Shown here: in pieces, positions 9,882 to 24,560 of the stretch
How the letters are laid out: every line of letters starts with the position of its first letter
Numbering within the stretch: the first letter of the stretch is position 1
NCBI GenBank assembly: GCA_028023455.1
Contig: JAQFVV010006273.1
Coordinates: 2,542,001-2,606,000, forward strand
Length of the DNA: 64,000 nt
Source of the DNA: Epiperipatus broadwayi
Lineage: Eukaryota > Onychophora > Udeonychophora > Euonychophora > Peripatidae
Direction of reading: 5' to 3'
Translations under genes and position numbers: made by a program
The notes under the pieces: generated by a model
What the model was told of the DNA's origin: nothing
The model's input: only the letters and a program-made list of their open reading frames with translations
Database searches by the model: none

Positions 9882-12800
9882 CTAAAAATATAAATTCTTA
9901 CATAAAAATATAAATACAGGTTGAAGCATTATTTATATATGCTTCATGTCGGTAATTTAAAAATCATTGAGGAAATTTTAAAAATAACCGTTTTAAACAA
10001 TTTTAATTATATATATACATGCACAGTATAATTAATGATAAATTTATTCTAAAGTATATTAAAACAAAATGTGTGTGTTTTTTTTTGACAATTACAAAAA
10101 GGAAAGAAAATTCATAAAAAAGGTAATTAAAATGTTTGTAAACAGATTAATTAAGCAGAGAGAGGTAAGTGAAGAATGTAATTTAGGCTGTTATTTCATT
10201 AATCCCTTTCAAAGATAAAATTTTGCAAGTGATATGATTGGGCAAATGAACTTTGGACCAAAACAGAGATCAGACATTATCTATAACCAATAAATCAAAG
10301 GATTCAAATGCTACAGAATGATCCTATTTTTTATAAGTGAGATCTAAAAGATAGAATGATCATAAGTAGGTTTATGATTATTTTGCATCTTCTAATTCTT
10401 CTGATTATCCTGCATATGCTTCTGTATATTTCAAGTGATACAGCTTATCTTATTGAGCTATTGTGCTTATTTGTAGGTTCAAACGACATGCAGGAATAGA
10501 AAAGTTACCATCTGTTTCATTCTGACCAGCAAGCAGAATGCAGGCCATAGTCTATTGCTGAGTCCAAAACAGAAAGTCATCAACTAATGGAGAAACATCT
10601 TGAATGTGGTGTCCAATATGTATATGCTTTATACCCATAAACTTCAAATGCCCAAAGCTTCAGGAAGAAAGCCGTCATCAAGCAAAGAAAAACTATCTCT
10701 GGAGTTGTCTTGTGAATTTTGAATGATGATTAAAACTAACATATCACTATAGCTATGATTCAACAGATAAAGTTCACTAAAATATACCAATACCTAAAGA
10801 ATGAACTTGAAAGTTTAATGCTGAGAAGAATAGGTATGAATTTTTAAAAAAAATATTATAACTATCTAGTATTAGTATTATTTATCTCATCTCTAATGAA
10901 AAGATTTTAGTCAGTAATTGTTTTGTATAAGCGGGTATGGCAAAAAATTGCTGTTTATTCTTTTTATCATGTCACAGTTTAGTTGGCGATAATTTTATGT
11001 AAAGCAATTAAAGTTTATTATAATAATCTCTGGCCATGTTTACGATTTATTTATTTCAATTCCACTTCATTCAATATAAACAACATTTTAAAACAGTAAT
11101 TTAACAAATACTGAATGGAGTTCAATCTGGCTGCATAGACAGAATAAATTAATATTTTTAATTATCTTTTAATAAATTACAATTTTAAGCAAACTATTTT
11201 CCCGTTTTGAGAAAGGATAATTAGAATATTAATATATAAGTAAACTGCTGTAACCTTTAAGTCGGGACTGTTTTGTTTATATACGAAATTCATTTGTGAG
11301 TAATTTATTATTCATTATTTTATTTAGTGCAATCATATGCAATAGATGAAAATTCCTTACCGTATATTATTTTCCTTGTCTTTGTACATGTTGTGGATGA
11401 TACCATTTGCGAAACTGCTGGTCAGTCTTATGCTTAATGCGTGACAGATGTAAATTCCTGCCGCATATTATGCTTCTAGCTCACATAACTGTATCTAACA
11501 ATAAATAATGTAACGATGATACTGTCTTTTATATTTTGCTTATATAGCATTTAATTAATTAGCTGCATTATAACCTGAAAGCATTTATAATAGTCCGGTT
11601 ATTTAAATAGTTTATAAATTTATTGTATCCTCAAACTATGGATTTATTAATCCTAAAACTGTAATGATAATTGTTTGTGGTCGTTAGTCTATGCAATGAG
11701 TTTACATCTTTTCAGAATTACTTAATATGTGTTGAAAAGCATTTAAACTGTATTATACCAGATATAACATTTGATCATTAAACTTAATAAAGTTAATTAT
11801 TAACTCAATCATTCATAAAACATATTAACTTGTTTATAGATTGACCAGGCAATCAATTTACGCTATCGTGCGTATTTTTTTTAGGTATATACGTGAATGA
11901 ATTGTAATGTCTCATTAATTTTGTCATTATTTGCAATCAATATTTAATTAGAATAGTATAAGAGTCTCGCGTGTTTGGCTGTTAGGGGACTGTAAATGAA
12001 TAAATTGTTTTGTGCTGTCAGAATATGCAATATACAAGCAGATTGCCTTCAAATGATTTTCATGTGAGTTGTACGTTTTGGACAGTTACAGTATTAGCAC
12101 AGAGGGAATATATATATACATACATGAAACATTTTAATAATTGTAAAAAAATGTTGCAAATCTATAGTGGAGATTTACATAGGGAGTTTCTAAAATGCGA
12201 TTATAATTACATATTATTGCTTGGTTATATTATCTAGAGCATGGCAAATAAAAATGAAAATAAGGTGATACTGCAAAATAAAAGATTCTTGAATATTCTC
12301 CTCCATAAAGGGAAGAAAATATTACTCATTTGGTTTTTCAGAAAAGAATTTTCAGAGATATTTTATTCATGTTTTATCTTTTAATTTAGAATAGTTACAC
12401 CATCATTTATTGATAAATAATTAAATGATTAGCTGAATTATATGCAGAGTACCTAAAAAACTCATTAAAACCAGAAAAATAAATTCAACCAAAATTTGTT
12501 CAAAACAAATCATATAGCTATGATCCAAAAGTATCACTTGAATAGAGACATTTTAATACTTGGATTAATCACTTATTTATTCATCAACTTTCTTGTTAAC
12601 TTATTGGTAAACTTTTATTATTTATTTTGCAAGTTGGCATATATATATATATATATATTATTCAATTACATATATAAAAATATACGGATATTTGCTATCT
12701 ATTAATATATCTTACAGATTTTAGTCATTATACATAAGCAGATTACAAAATAGAATATACTCCGAATGATTTATGAAAAAGTATGTTTTGTCTTTTTTGA

Positions 12801-15292
12801 TTGTTGGAAAATGTCAAATATATTTCTGAGTACTATTTTAGTCTCATTTGCTACCATAATATATTATATGTATGCATTTCTTATTTGGAATCAATTATTA
12901 ATATTTAATTATTTTATTTAATTATATATGTGCACTAACATTTACAATTAATGTAATCAGAATTAAAAGGTTAGAAAAAAGACATTATGTATATTGTATA
13001 TTAAAATGACTTCATTCTTTTTTATGTTATCATTCAGTATATCATACCATATCATCATATCTATCATCTTTACCCACAACATTATGTGAGGTGCATTTTT
13101 TGATTGCTTATAGTTCATTTTCTGAAAATTTATTATATCCCTCTTATCATTACATACATAGGAAAGCATACATTTGCTTTGGGAAAAAATGATATATAAG
13201 GATTGCTATGACAAAAATGAATTCAGGGGTCATAACTTCCATTTTGTCTAAATCAGAGGTAATTGATACCATTTTCATGAACTTATGTATTTATGATAAA
13301 AGATGAGATTAATATTATTATTCAGATAAAATGAAGTAAAATAAATAAATAAAATCACTTCTTTCTTGTAAATCAGATATATCTCAATTTAATGGCAAAT
13401 TGCCTATTAGATATTATCAGTAAACCTCTAAGATTAGAGATAAAGGAAATTGATGTTGTATATAAAGTAATATTCTTTCTTCTATTACACATACAGAATG
13501 CAGTATTTAAATACTATTTACATCATATCATGAGGCTTGCAAAAATAAAACTATTCTCACTACATATCTTTTTCTAGAAATATGTACAAAAGCCAGGGAT
13601 TTTTCTATCCCAAATTGTGAGAGGGAAGGCATCATTGCCTTACAATTGTTATATAAAGTTCTGCTTAATTTTTGTTTCACTGACTTAAAAGACCTAAAAA
13701 TAGATAATGGTGAATGAAAAAGGAATTTGTCTAAAAATGACATTTTTGTATCTTTACATTATGCAAATATTTGTCATCCATCTGGATTAATTTCTTTGGA
13801 ATATTTTTCAAAATGTTTTTTAATTATAATTAGACATCACATCTGGATTAATTATTTTAGAATATTTAACTTATCACAAACTATTCTGTTTGGTAATACA
13901 ATAATTTTGGTTGTGGCCATTGAGACAATATTTAAAAAAGTAATTGAAAATTTTTTGTTGGTCATGCATTAACACAAAGCTGATGTTTTCATGGAGGAAT
14001 GAATTTTTGAATTCTGTATTGAATTTTTATAAATAGGAATTTAATAAGTTAGATCTTTATCAGGTTTCTCATGATAATATCAATTACATAAGTTAATAAT
14101 TGAAAGTGGGAACTAAATTGGGGATAAATATTCAAGGCATTAAATCAGAATTTTTTTAAATAATATGTGAAAATAATTGAGAATTTTGAGAAGTTATAGC
14201 ATTTGTTGCACTAAACTTGAAAACAAACATACAAATGTTTCAATGTTATCTTTGGATTACTATATAATATGATCTGCTACTATTTTCTATTTTGCATGAT
14301 TAGCCATATCTTTTTAGTCAATGTTAACTGTAAAGAGATTTTCTCTTTTGATATAAAAAAACTGTCACCATTGAAATTATGATAACATGAGTAACCAGTC
14401 TATCTTTTAAACAAAATGAGTAAATATTAGTTGTTTTTTATTGAATTACTGGTCAAACATTTTGAAAGCAATATTCTTACACATATTTTCATATGCATAC
14501 TATTTAAATATAAAGAGTATAGATGATAGATAATCAGAAATGAAACACCAATATATGTAAATAATTGAATTTTTCATTTCATTGGTGGGATGTCTTCATT
14601 CAAGACATAGCATATCAATTTTACCAAATTCTAAATTTTTATATCAAATTATTGTTCATTGTAAAAATTATTTACTTATTTGCACTAATATCATAATAAT
14701 TATCTAATATCTAGTCAAACTATATTTTCCATCATAATCTCATATAATCTGCTTAAATGGTAATCCATGATTTATCTAAAGGTTTATAGAGTGGAGAGGT
14801 TTCTCATGGAAAATATTAAGTAAATAACTATTTTTGCTATGTTAAACATCATTCTAAAATACAAAATTAAGCTCTAGTACAAAGTTCTTATAATGTTAGT
14901 AAATTTAAACATAAAAGAATGTCATGATTTTTAACCTCTTCTGCTTGATTAGTGATTGAAAATAAAAAAAATTATTTCTTGTTCTTGAGAAAGGAGTATT
15001 TTATTACTATAAATAGTCATTCTGAAAACTTGAACCAGATACATTGATTATATTTTTTATTCTAGTTGTAAATATATTTTCTTACTGCAAGTAAATGCAC
15101 TACTCATTTAGGAAAATAATTAATCTTGACGTCATTACATCTGTCATTAATGGAAATCAACCAGAAGACCAAGTTCAGCAACATATTATAATCAAACATT
15201 ATATTAATAAAATTATCACTGCTGTTCCAATTATTTAATCCAAGTTCTCTAACTATCCTATTTTTTAAGTTAAAATAAAATAAAATTCTTAC
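9882..15292. other. ABCC5-like intron (5.4 kb), no recognised element
   Basis: AT-rich DNA with short (TA)n and (AT)n runs, for example 12640-12658. A slightly GC-richer stretch at about 10440-10720 was read in all frames without a convincing product. Confidence 0.5.
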
Positions 15293-15469
15293 TTGAAACG
15301 GTATTATTAACAAAAATATGGATGTTCCAAGTAAAGCCCACGTTCCTAAGATTAAAGACGAGTAAATTGCAGTAACTATTATAGCAATAGGAGCTGCTAA
15401 AATGAAGAATATGCCATTAACTAATACTTCAAAAATAGCTTGAGTATCGATGGTAGATAAATTAATAAT
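15293..15469 (-). CDS. ABCC5: ABCC5-like exon: third and fourth TMD1 helices
   Basis: A 177-bp exon (59 codons, phase 0 at both ends) with acceptor tttattttag and donor TTTCAA|GTAAGA. It encodes IINLSTIDTQAIFEVLVNG, then two hydrophobic helices with APIAIIVTAIY and LILGTWALLGTSIFLLI. The order (Ile-Asn, Ser-x-Asp, Phe-Glu, Ala-Pro, Leu-Gly) follows the human ABCC5 block beginning LINICSNDGQRMFEA. Intron-like, microsatellite-bearing DNA lies on both sides. Confidence 0.93.
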
Positions 15470-18400
15470 CTAAAATAAAAAAATTAAAAATAATATATAA
15501 AAATTAATGAAGACATATATATATATATATATCAGTGCATTTATGTATATGATAAAATATATATTTTGATGCACAAAATAAGAAAGTTTTTACATTTTCT
15601 CAAATTGTGGTTGCTTATATTATAGTCTCATTTTCCATCATCTGGATAATATTAATAGTTCAACAATAAAAGTTGGTTAAGCTCATTATAAGACCCAAAC
15701 TACCTGGACGATATTATATGAAATCTGATTAAACCGCTTTTATGATATATTAAACAAAAACCTATATAGACAAAAATAAAACTTTGTATATTTTAATTTT
15801 TAGCTGTTGCATTGTAATTTTATTGATATTTAAGAATATATTTACTTATGGAGGATGTATTTTTATATAGCTGAATATTTTATTTGATAAATATATCTAG
15901 CTTCATGGAATTTAATTACCCTGATTTCCTATTTATAAATTATAATATATAGAGTATTTTCAGTAGTTTTTTCATTCTTGAATCAGCATTTCTAGTTCAG
16001 ATATATTAACCATATTGATGAATTGAATGTAAATAAGTTGTAATAAGATAGTTGTGTCTTTTTGACACTGAATTGTTACAGATGATTAGTTATCTTACAA
16101 CTTTATTAAGTGATTATCTACTAGAATATATAATAAATATAATTGGCTTAATGAAAATTAACTGAAATGCTTTTTGGATGAAACTAAAATTTCAAAAATA
16201 TTTGTTATTTAAAGCCTTAAACACATTTTTTTTGATAATCAAATATTAAAAATAGTATACAGTTAATATTTTAAGTTATTCAGTATATTATAATAATTCA
16301 TGTACAGTTGATTACTGTTGGATTTTCTGATCATTACTAAATTGACATTATTGCTAAACTAGGCTTATTTTATCAAATATATAGAATTCCATTTTCAAAC
16401 ATTTTTTTTATTTTTGAATTGAATTAAGCCTTTCTAAAGTGTAACCATATCTAATCACTGTTTGAGACTGATTTTACATCTCCAGAATCACCCAAAAAAG
16501 TCTTATGATGAGATAGATATTTTTCTACCAATGATACAAGTGACTATCTATTTATTTTGTTGTTTTGCAAGTTGACTATTTACCTTGTTTAGTATATACA
16601 TATCTAAAATTAAAACTGTCATAAAATATTAGAAATAAGTATAACACATATCATATTTTTTTAACATTTAAATTTTTCATAGCATTTCTAATTGAGTTGC
16701 TTTGTAATTCAGATAGTGTTTAAAAATAGACATTTGTAATATATATATTTAAGTTGTAGACTTTCTATTTAATACATCATTGTATGGTTGTTGTTAATGG
16801 TCAATTTTAATAAAAATTTAAAATATTATATAATGATTGATAAAAACTTATTATTTAATTTGTAGAAGAATTTAAATGTATTACTTATTTAGTGTTAAAT
16901 TTGAGTTAATTTTTTTTATATAGATATAACCTATATAAGTTATAGTTTTAAAATATAAATTGTATTATTTATTTTAAAATAAAAAAGTAAATAATAGTTA
17001 AACTTGTAAAGTATTTTAAATGAGTGATTATAATGATTAAAATTAATATTTTTATAATTATTAATAATCAATTTAAAAATTGTTATTTATTTATTATTTA
17101 AAATTATTTAATTAATAATAAAATAAATGATAAGTGAGATGGGTTCTAATAGATGTGCACACATACATTCATTTAATAGTAAATGAAATTTGCTCCATCA
17201 TAATTCAAGTTAATTGTTTAAATAATGTTATTATTTTTTTAATCCTATAAATGTTATAAAATTCATAAAATTAATAGTTCGAATACTAACATATATTATA
17301 AAATTTAAGTGTTAAAATTTAATTTTAAATAAAGAGTTTTCTATCAGCAAAAGATAATTTAAAGTTTGCATTATTAAAATTAATAAATGTTGATTTAATA
17401 ATATTAGTTTTGATTCTTTTTAAAGTTATAAACAGTAATTAATATTCATTTTTGCTAGGCATCTGAAAGTAATTAACTAATCAGATATTGTGAAATTTTT
17501 CATATAAATAGAAGATAAACCAGTGATAAAGGGATGATATTTCAAGAAATCATTAAAAGAGGAACTGTATTTACTTTATCTAAAAAATTTAAAGGTAAAT
17601 TTATTAAAATATTATTTTAATAGTAAAAGTAATGATAAAAATTTTAAAACATATGGAATACATTTTAAGAATTTTATTAATTAGTTTATTTATGAAATAA
17701 AAAGCAAATTATTCTCATTGATATAATACAGGGGCTAACTACAAACTTATGATAATGGCTGGAACTAAGTTTTATTCAAGTAGATAAAATGTATGTCAAC
17801 AAGAAAAACTGCAGATTATTAAGCTGTTTTTTTTTTTTTTTTACATAAAATGAGAGAGAGATGTAAAGAATTTATTTCTTATTAATTTTTATATGCATTA
17901 TGATAGAAAACATTTTTTACTAAATCTTATATTTAGTAATGATAGATATAATTACTTATATTTGTGAAGATTATTGACATTTGAAGATATGAATTTATTT
18001 ATGACAGTATTAAGATGATAATTGATGAAAAAAGAATATAATGCAGATTAAATCTTATTGAAAAGTTTATAATGTTTCACTATAATATCATCTAGGTATA
18101 GGTAATTTATCAACATATTAAATATAAATTATTTGGAGAAATCTTAGAACTTTATAACTCTTCATATTTTTGGAGTATACAGAAAGAAAGAAAAATTAAA
18201 AAAGAAATTGAAAAATATATATTTACTAAAGTGTGAAGGAATCTTGTAAATAATATAAGGATGTATGAACGTATATAATTGCAAGAAACTATTGGTATTA
18301 ATAAATAACTTTTATTTGGATTTTTTCATATTTTCAAATTATGATAAATAATGGTAAAAGGCATGAAGGAGAGAGAAGAGGAAAGAAAGTTTTTTGCTTT

Positions 18401-21400
18401 CAAGCAATAGTTGGTAATGTTGTTGTCATGGTAACAATATATTCCTATAGAAGTTTTATGATTTTTTTTTATTTCAAGAAGTTGAAGCAAACTTTTTGTT
18501 TATATTATTTTAGTTGAATTGTCTATAATATTAAGGTAGTATTAAGTATTTAGAATTATTTATTTCATAAGTTATTTTTAGATTTAGTATTTAAAAATTT
18601 TTTGTATAAAAAAAAATTCAATTTTTTTTCTTCTTGATTATAATTCTATAACAGGAAAGAAATGATATTCATAGGAGAGTCAACAATGACAATCATAAAA
18701 TATTATGATTAAGGTAAGATTTTTTAAATAAAATATAAGATATTAGTATTTAATTTTAAGCAATGAATCAAGTAAAATAAACATGTGTGCTATTTATAAT
18801 ATGTTTATTTAAATGAAAGTATATGATAAGGGATTAAATATATCTATTATAATATTGATTGTATAAGCCTATGTATGATTGATTTTTTTTATAAATTAAA
18901 GATAACTGATTTATTATATTTATGATAAATTATATCATAAAAACTATTTGTTTGTTTTTTAGTCTTCTTGGTCTGTCAATAATATTAAGGTGTTAAGAAT
19001 AAGTTTAGATGTTATTATAGAGAAATAATGAATTATATTTTATGTGATGTTAAGTATTTTATATGGAGTGTCAGACTTTATGTAGTGGTATGAGATAGTA
19101 GATTTATTGGAAATCCTACAGTGTTAGCAATGTTTTAATTAAGGTTAAATATAGAGTATGTAATGTGGAAAAGAAATACACGCATATTCTTGAGGTTACA
19201 GCCTTAGTAAATATTACTTGTTATTATTGAAGATTTAAATAATGGTAATAACTAAACTTTTAAATTATGATAAAGTAAATTAATTTATTGCAAAAATGAT
19301 GAAACACAAAACAAATAGGATGCTAAAAAATGTAAAATACATGTTTTATGAATGTTTGATTGGATATCACAGATCAAAATACAGAATAAAAGTATGGAAT
19401 ATAGAAGATATGATATTAAATGGAAAACAAGATAATTATTCTTATTATTGTAGGTATATAATAAAGAGACATATCTTAATGAACATTTAAAATAATTAAA
19501 TATTTATTTATAATAAAATAATAAAAATAGAAGGAATAAAATAAGTTATAGAATTGTAATAGATAATAACATTATAGGAAGGTTAAAGGTGAATGAATGA
19601 TAATATAAAAGAATACCTTGATGAAATATTTATAATTTGATGAAATTACAAATTGTAAGTATCTTAAAGTTAATGGATTGTAATATTGGAATATACTGAA
19701 TCCTGTTTGTAAATAATTTTAGAGTGAAGTGTGAATTATTTTACTTTATTATAATTACTTATTTAATATTAGTTTATAAAGTTTTGTATAATATGTTAAA
19801 TATTGTTTATTAGATACAATATGTGTGTAAATTATTTTAAATTTTGTGTAATATTGCTATAATAAATGTTAAAGTCATCGTTCATTCATTTTCCTTGCCA
19901 CACATATATTATAATATTTGTATATATTTGATATTATTGCACATAATCTAAAATAAGACAATAAATAAGAAAAATTATTATGATTGTTCAAAATATTTGA
20001 TATTGTAACCAAGATATTAATTTAGTTTTTTAGTCAATTTATAAGAAAATTAGTTAATTATTTTGAAAGTGAGGAATTGATTACTATATTTGTTTCTTAA
20101 TTATTTTTAAATGTAGCTGGATGTAAGTAAAATCCCTCTATACATTTGGTTATGTAAATTAATTTATTCATTTTAAAAAAACAATAATTACCTGAGTGAT
20201 ATTATATTGTATTATTATTAAATTTAACATAGGAAATTTTAATATTAAATATAATTTCCTTATTTTATTATGAGTCTATTGGAGTATCATTGATATTTTA
20301 GTAAAGTATTTATGATATTTCTATGTCATTAAGGGTATGTTTTTGGCATATACTCAATGTTAAAAAGGGACACCTTACTGGATGATTGGACAACAAGTCT
20401 TATGATTATTATTATTTTGTTGTTAAACAATTTATTAATATTGATATAATATATTAGACATGAAATGAGTAAGATTTGTATTATTAGACTTTTATGTAAA
20501 AGAAAGAAATCTGATTATATTGAGCATAATAGTTGTGGGTTGGTTATCTGGTTAGGTTACAATATATATTGTGCCAAGTGTGATGATAATCAAACCCTAT
20601 CACAATGTTGCTGCAGCTTCCTTTGTTCATAAACTTATGTATTCATAAATGTACATATAACTATTTTTGTGGTTGTTGTTTTATATGGATTTGTTTAAAG
20701 AATGAAATAGAGAATTTAAAATAATATAGATATGTCTGTCGACTTATGTATGTATACACATGCATACAATGGTTATAAATTATTTAAAAAAAAAAAAAAC
20801 AGATTATTATTCACAATTTTATTTTTTGCCTGATTTATAGAGAATAAAGAAAAATGAATTTTTCTATTTTGTTTTAATCAGTCTATGAATAAAAATTAAA
20901 TTTTTACTTATCTAATATACTTATCTCATTTACAAAAGACAATAAGTAGGAATTAGGTAATTAATTTTCTGCAATATTTTTGTTATTTTATAATCTTTGT
21001 TATAAATTTTAAAAAAATTTCTGGTAATTAAATTGATAAAAAAAATCATTTGGGATTCTTGAACATTCTTTTTTATGTTGCAGAGAGAGGAAAAATAATT
21101 TGTCTTGTGGTGGGAAAAAGTTATTTTTTGTAAGAACCACCAGTAGTTTTTGTAAAACGTTATTTAGTCAAAATTAAGTTATTTTTTTCTAAAGAAAGTA
21201 AGTTGTGTTTTGAAAGTTATCTGTGATTTAAAAAAACAATTGAAAACAGTTTGAGTTGAAATCATCATAAGACAACTTTAGATTTTGAAACTAAAACTGA
21301 GTATATTAACCAATCTCAGAAAATAAAATGTATTATTGCTTGGAATTCAAATTATTTCACAACCATGATGCAGATGACTAGGTGGTTAATAAAAGTAACA

Positions 21401-21838
21401 TGGAATAGATTCACTGTAGTATACTAGTATTCCTCTTGTCATTATCACAATGTGATCCTGTTGCAAACTGACTATTAAAAACCTACCTGTTTATTGGAAA
21501 ATGATGTAAAAAAGAGTTTAACATAAAAATCCTTAGATCCTTAGAAGCCCTGTTTTTATAGTGCATGTGAAGAAGATGTTTGAAGCCTTAAATTTGTCCT
21601 CATAAAACAGGTAAAAGCAGAAGAATTGAACAAAATTTACTTTCAATTATTTATTTAATTTTTTTGCTCACTTCTAAACTAGAGTAATACTAAATGTTTA
21701 TTTATCGGTGTAATTTATGTGTAAAGAAAAACTTTATATCCAACAAGTAAATCAATTATTAGTATACTGCCATTAAATAATTTGCGTTCAAAGTTGTGGA
21801 TAGGATGTTTGGTACATCAATTAAACTGTAGTAGTTTG

Positions 21839-21948
<110 letters not shown>

Positions 21949-22017
21949 AACATACATTAACACAAATCTAAAAATATCCTCCATAATCTTTCACTTCTTA
22001 ATATTATTTTATTCTAT

Positions 22018-22225
22018 TTATTTTTAATATAATATATATATAGTGAACAATAAAAATATATAAAATATTGTGGTCTGGACCGACTGATGAGTGGTGATTC
22101 AGCATGAAATGTGTAACTTGTGAATTATACATTTTCCACATATCTTTCATCATATGTTTATGATTACATTTCTCCACAAGATATTGAAAGAGGATAAATA
22201 CCAATCCCTACCTTGCATGAGAGTT
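22018..22225 (+). mobile_element. Family A element R4 with degenerate hammerhead
   Basis: A hammerhead-like block at about 22070-22130: TCTGGACC, perfect CTGATGA at 22084-22090, an imperfect stem II, then ATGAAA with intact GAAA. Stem III and the 3' strand of stem I are eroded. The downstream tail diverges from other family A copies. Confidence 0.5.
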
Positions 22226-22941
22226 GTGTAATGAAAATTACACTACAGAAATATTATTCATAATCTAGTCTAATGAATGACAAATAAAAATTATTAATAA
22301 ACCAGAAAGTAATTTTTCATTTTTATTTTTATATACACTTTTATAAATATCAAATTTGATTCAATATAGATTTATATATGTATGCATATACATGTACATA
22401 TAAATTTATACTTTTAAATTTTAATCAAAATATGTTTAATCTCTTAATTTTTTAATGAGTTATATTTTGATATTTAAATCCTTTAATCTCTTGTATATGT
22501 ATTTAGAGATATATTATTTTGTATAATCAAAGCAAATGAGGGATATTTTTATGTTAAATATATACAGAATTTATATTATTTTACTTTTTTTAATGTATTA
22601 ATTTAATTTTTCTTCTATTTTAAAATATTGGTGATTTTAATTTTTCTTCTATTTTAAAATATTGGTGGTGGGATCTAGCCTTATTAATGCAGTATATTTG
22701 TAATTAATAAAGTATATTAATTTATAACTTATTTTAGTAAGTGTTTAGTTATTTCTATATCTCACTCCATACAAAATTGAATTATTAATTTTTAGTTTTT
22801 CTATCCATCCATTTACCCTGAGAATTCAAAGAGTACTAAGCAAGCATATATATATATATATATGTTAAAACGAAGATTTGCACAGGTTAAATATATAAAA
22901 TACATATTTTGCGGGTTCATCCGTGTTAAAAACTTTTAATA

Positions 22942-22988
22942 CCAATACACTGACGTTTCGACTTGGTCACACAAGCCATCCACAGAGT
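22942..22988 (-). ncRNA. Minimal PLE-type hammerhead motif, one core change
   Basis: Minus strand: core CUGUGGA (A6 to U), stem II GGCUUG/CAAGUC, then GAAACGUC with stem III reduced to the 4-base palindrome ACGU and cleavage triplet GUC, then AGUGUAUUGG. This is the form known near PLE termini. It lies about 90 bp from the element's 3' end. Confidence 0.7.
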
Positions 22989-23149
22989 TATAAAAAGGTA
23001 GAAAGACGGTTGTAGAGGCGCTACAATCACTGGTTTGAATAAAACATTAAAAATCCCACCAATAGCAAAAATGTTAAATTTAAGAATGTTTTTTAAAAAA
23101 TCTTTCCAAATAGGAGGAAGTTTGCACGTATCATCTCGCTTATTGATAC

Positions 23150-24560
23150 AATCTGCCTTTTAAGTATCTCAATGGCTTCTCTGATTTTGCATTGGTAGAG
23201 ATTATCACATCTGGATATGATCCTGGTACTAGAAAAATCTATTTTATGACCTGAATCTATAGTATGGAGTGAGAGTGCTGATGATGATGAGTGTTGTTTA
23301 ACTGCATTAGCTGCTCATCTCTCCTAACACTGATGCACTACTCATACCTATGTAAGAGCTTTACAATTTTTACATGAGATTTGATAGACACCATGAGATT
23401 CAAGAGGGTTGAACCTTAGGCTTGTTTTATTTGCTGACTTTTTAAAAATGCTGTATCTATATTATAGCGTTTAATATACGCCGATACTGTCTTAGTTCCT
23501 TTTACATATGGACACAAATCCTAATACTGACTTATCATCTTTTTCTATTTTGTCTTTTTGCTTGAAAAAGCTTTTTATAAATTGTAATTATAACTATTTG
23601 CTAATAAAACACTATTAATATGATTTATTTCTTCTTTAGATATCTGAAAGATTAAGCTCTATTTAAAGAGTGGACAAAATTGGAAGGAAAGAAAAGTTTG
23701 CCTTCTGTAAATAGAAGAAAATTGTCGGACAGAACATCAAGAAAAGGGGTTCATCAGACTGCTCCATTGTAAATTTAATATGAGGGCATATTATTTAAAG
23801 TAAGAAAAACATCTAGTATTTTTCCGTTGCCATGACAAAAGGCATCTATGTACTGAGCCAATGAGAGGTTTTAAAGAGAGACTAAAGCAGGTTTCTATAT
23901 ATTCCATGAATAAATCAGCTATACTCCTGAGAAGGTGAGCCATAGGAGACCAAAATGTGTAATGCTGCCATGTATACAAAATATGTATTTAAGAGACGTT
24001 TAATCAAAGCAATAGGTGGTAAATTGCAACGTTGTGAGATTATATTTAAAGCTTCATCAATTGGAATGTTTGTAAACAAAGCACGACATCAAATGACAGA
24101 AGCATACATAATTTTAAACTTTTAAAAAAAAAAAGAAGAGAGTTTTAATATATGATTTAATAGATGGGATGTAGCAGAAATCCGATAAGTATCTAGCTAA
24201 AATATGAGTTGGAGAACCTATTGCACTTACTATTGGACGAAGAGGGGTACTGGTTTGTGAATTTTTGGAAGTCCATAAAATTTTGGACAGACACAAGATT
24301 TTTCACGAGGGATTATTTTATTTTTATCTCTGTTTCAATAGGTGATTTATTAATAATAGCTTTTGTTGTTTTTTCCAAATATGTAGTATGATCTCTTTTT
24401 GATAGTTTATAAGTTTTATCACTAAGCAGACTAAAATTTTATTATGGTAAATGTCACGATCCATTACAACTGTGGCATTATTTATCAGCTGGAAGTACAA
24501 CAATTGATTTGTCCGATTTTATATATTTAAGCTTGTCTTCTTTCTTGAAAATTATTTTTA
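23150..24560 (-). pseudogene. PLE copy 3 RT and GIY-YIG pseudogene
   Basis: Recognisable pieces in order on the minus strand: SIVVLPADK with NATVVMDRDIYHNK near 24.5-24.4 kb (conserved PLE N-terminal RT block), PLRPIVSAIGSPTHILARYL near 24.25 kb (PLE RT signature), SPMAH then IADLFMEYIET near 23.9 kb, and the endonuclease HGVYQISCKNCKAL near 23.39 kb followed by IDSGHKIDFSSTRIISRCDN. Each lies in a different frame or is interrupted by stops, so no functional protein is encoded. Confidence 0.85.
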
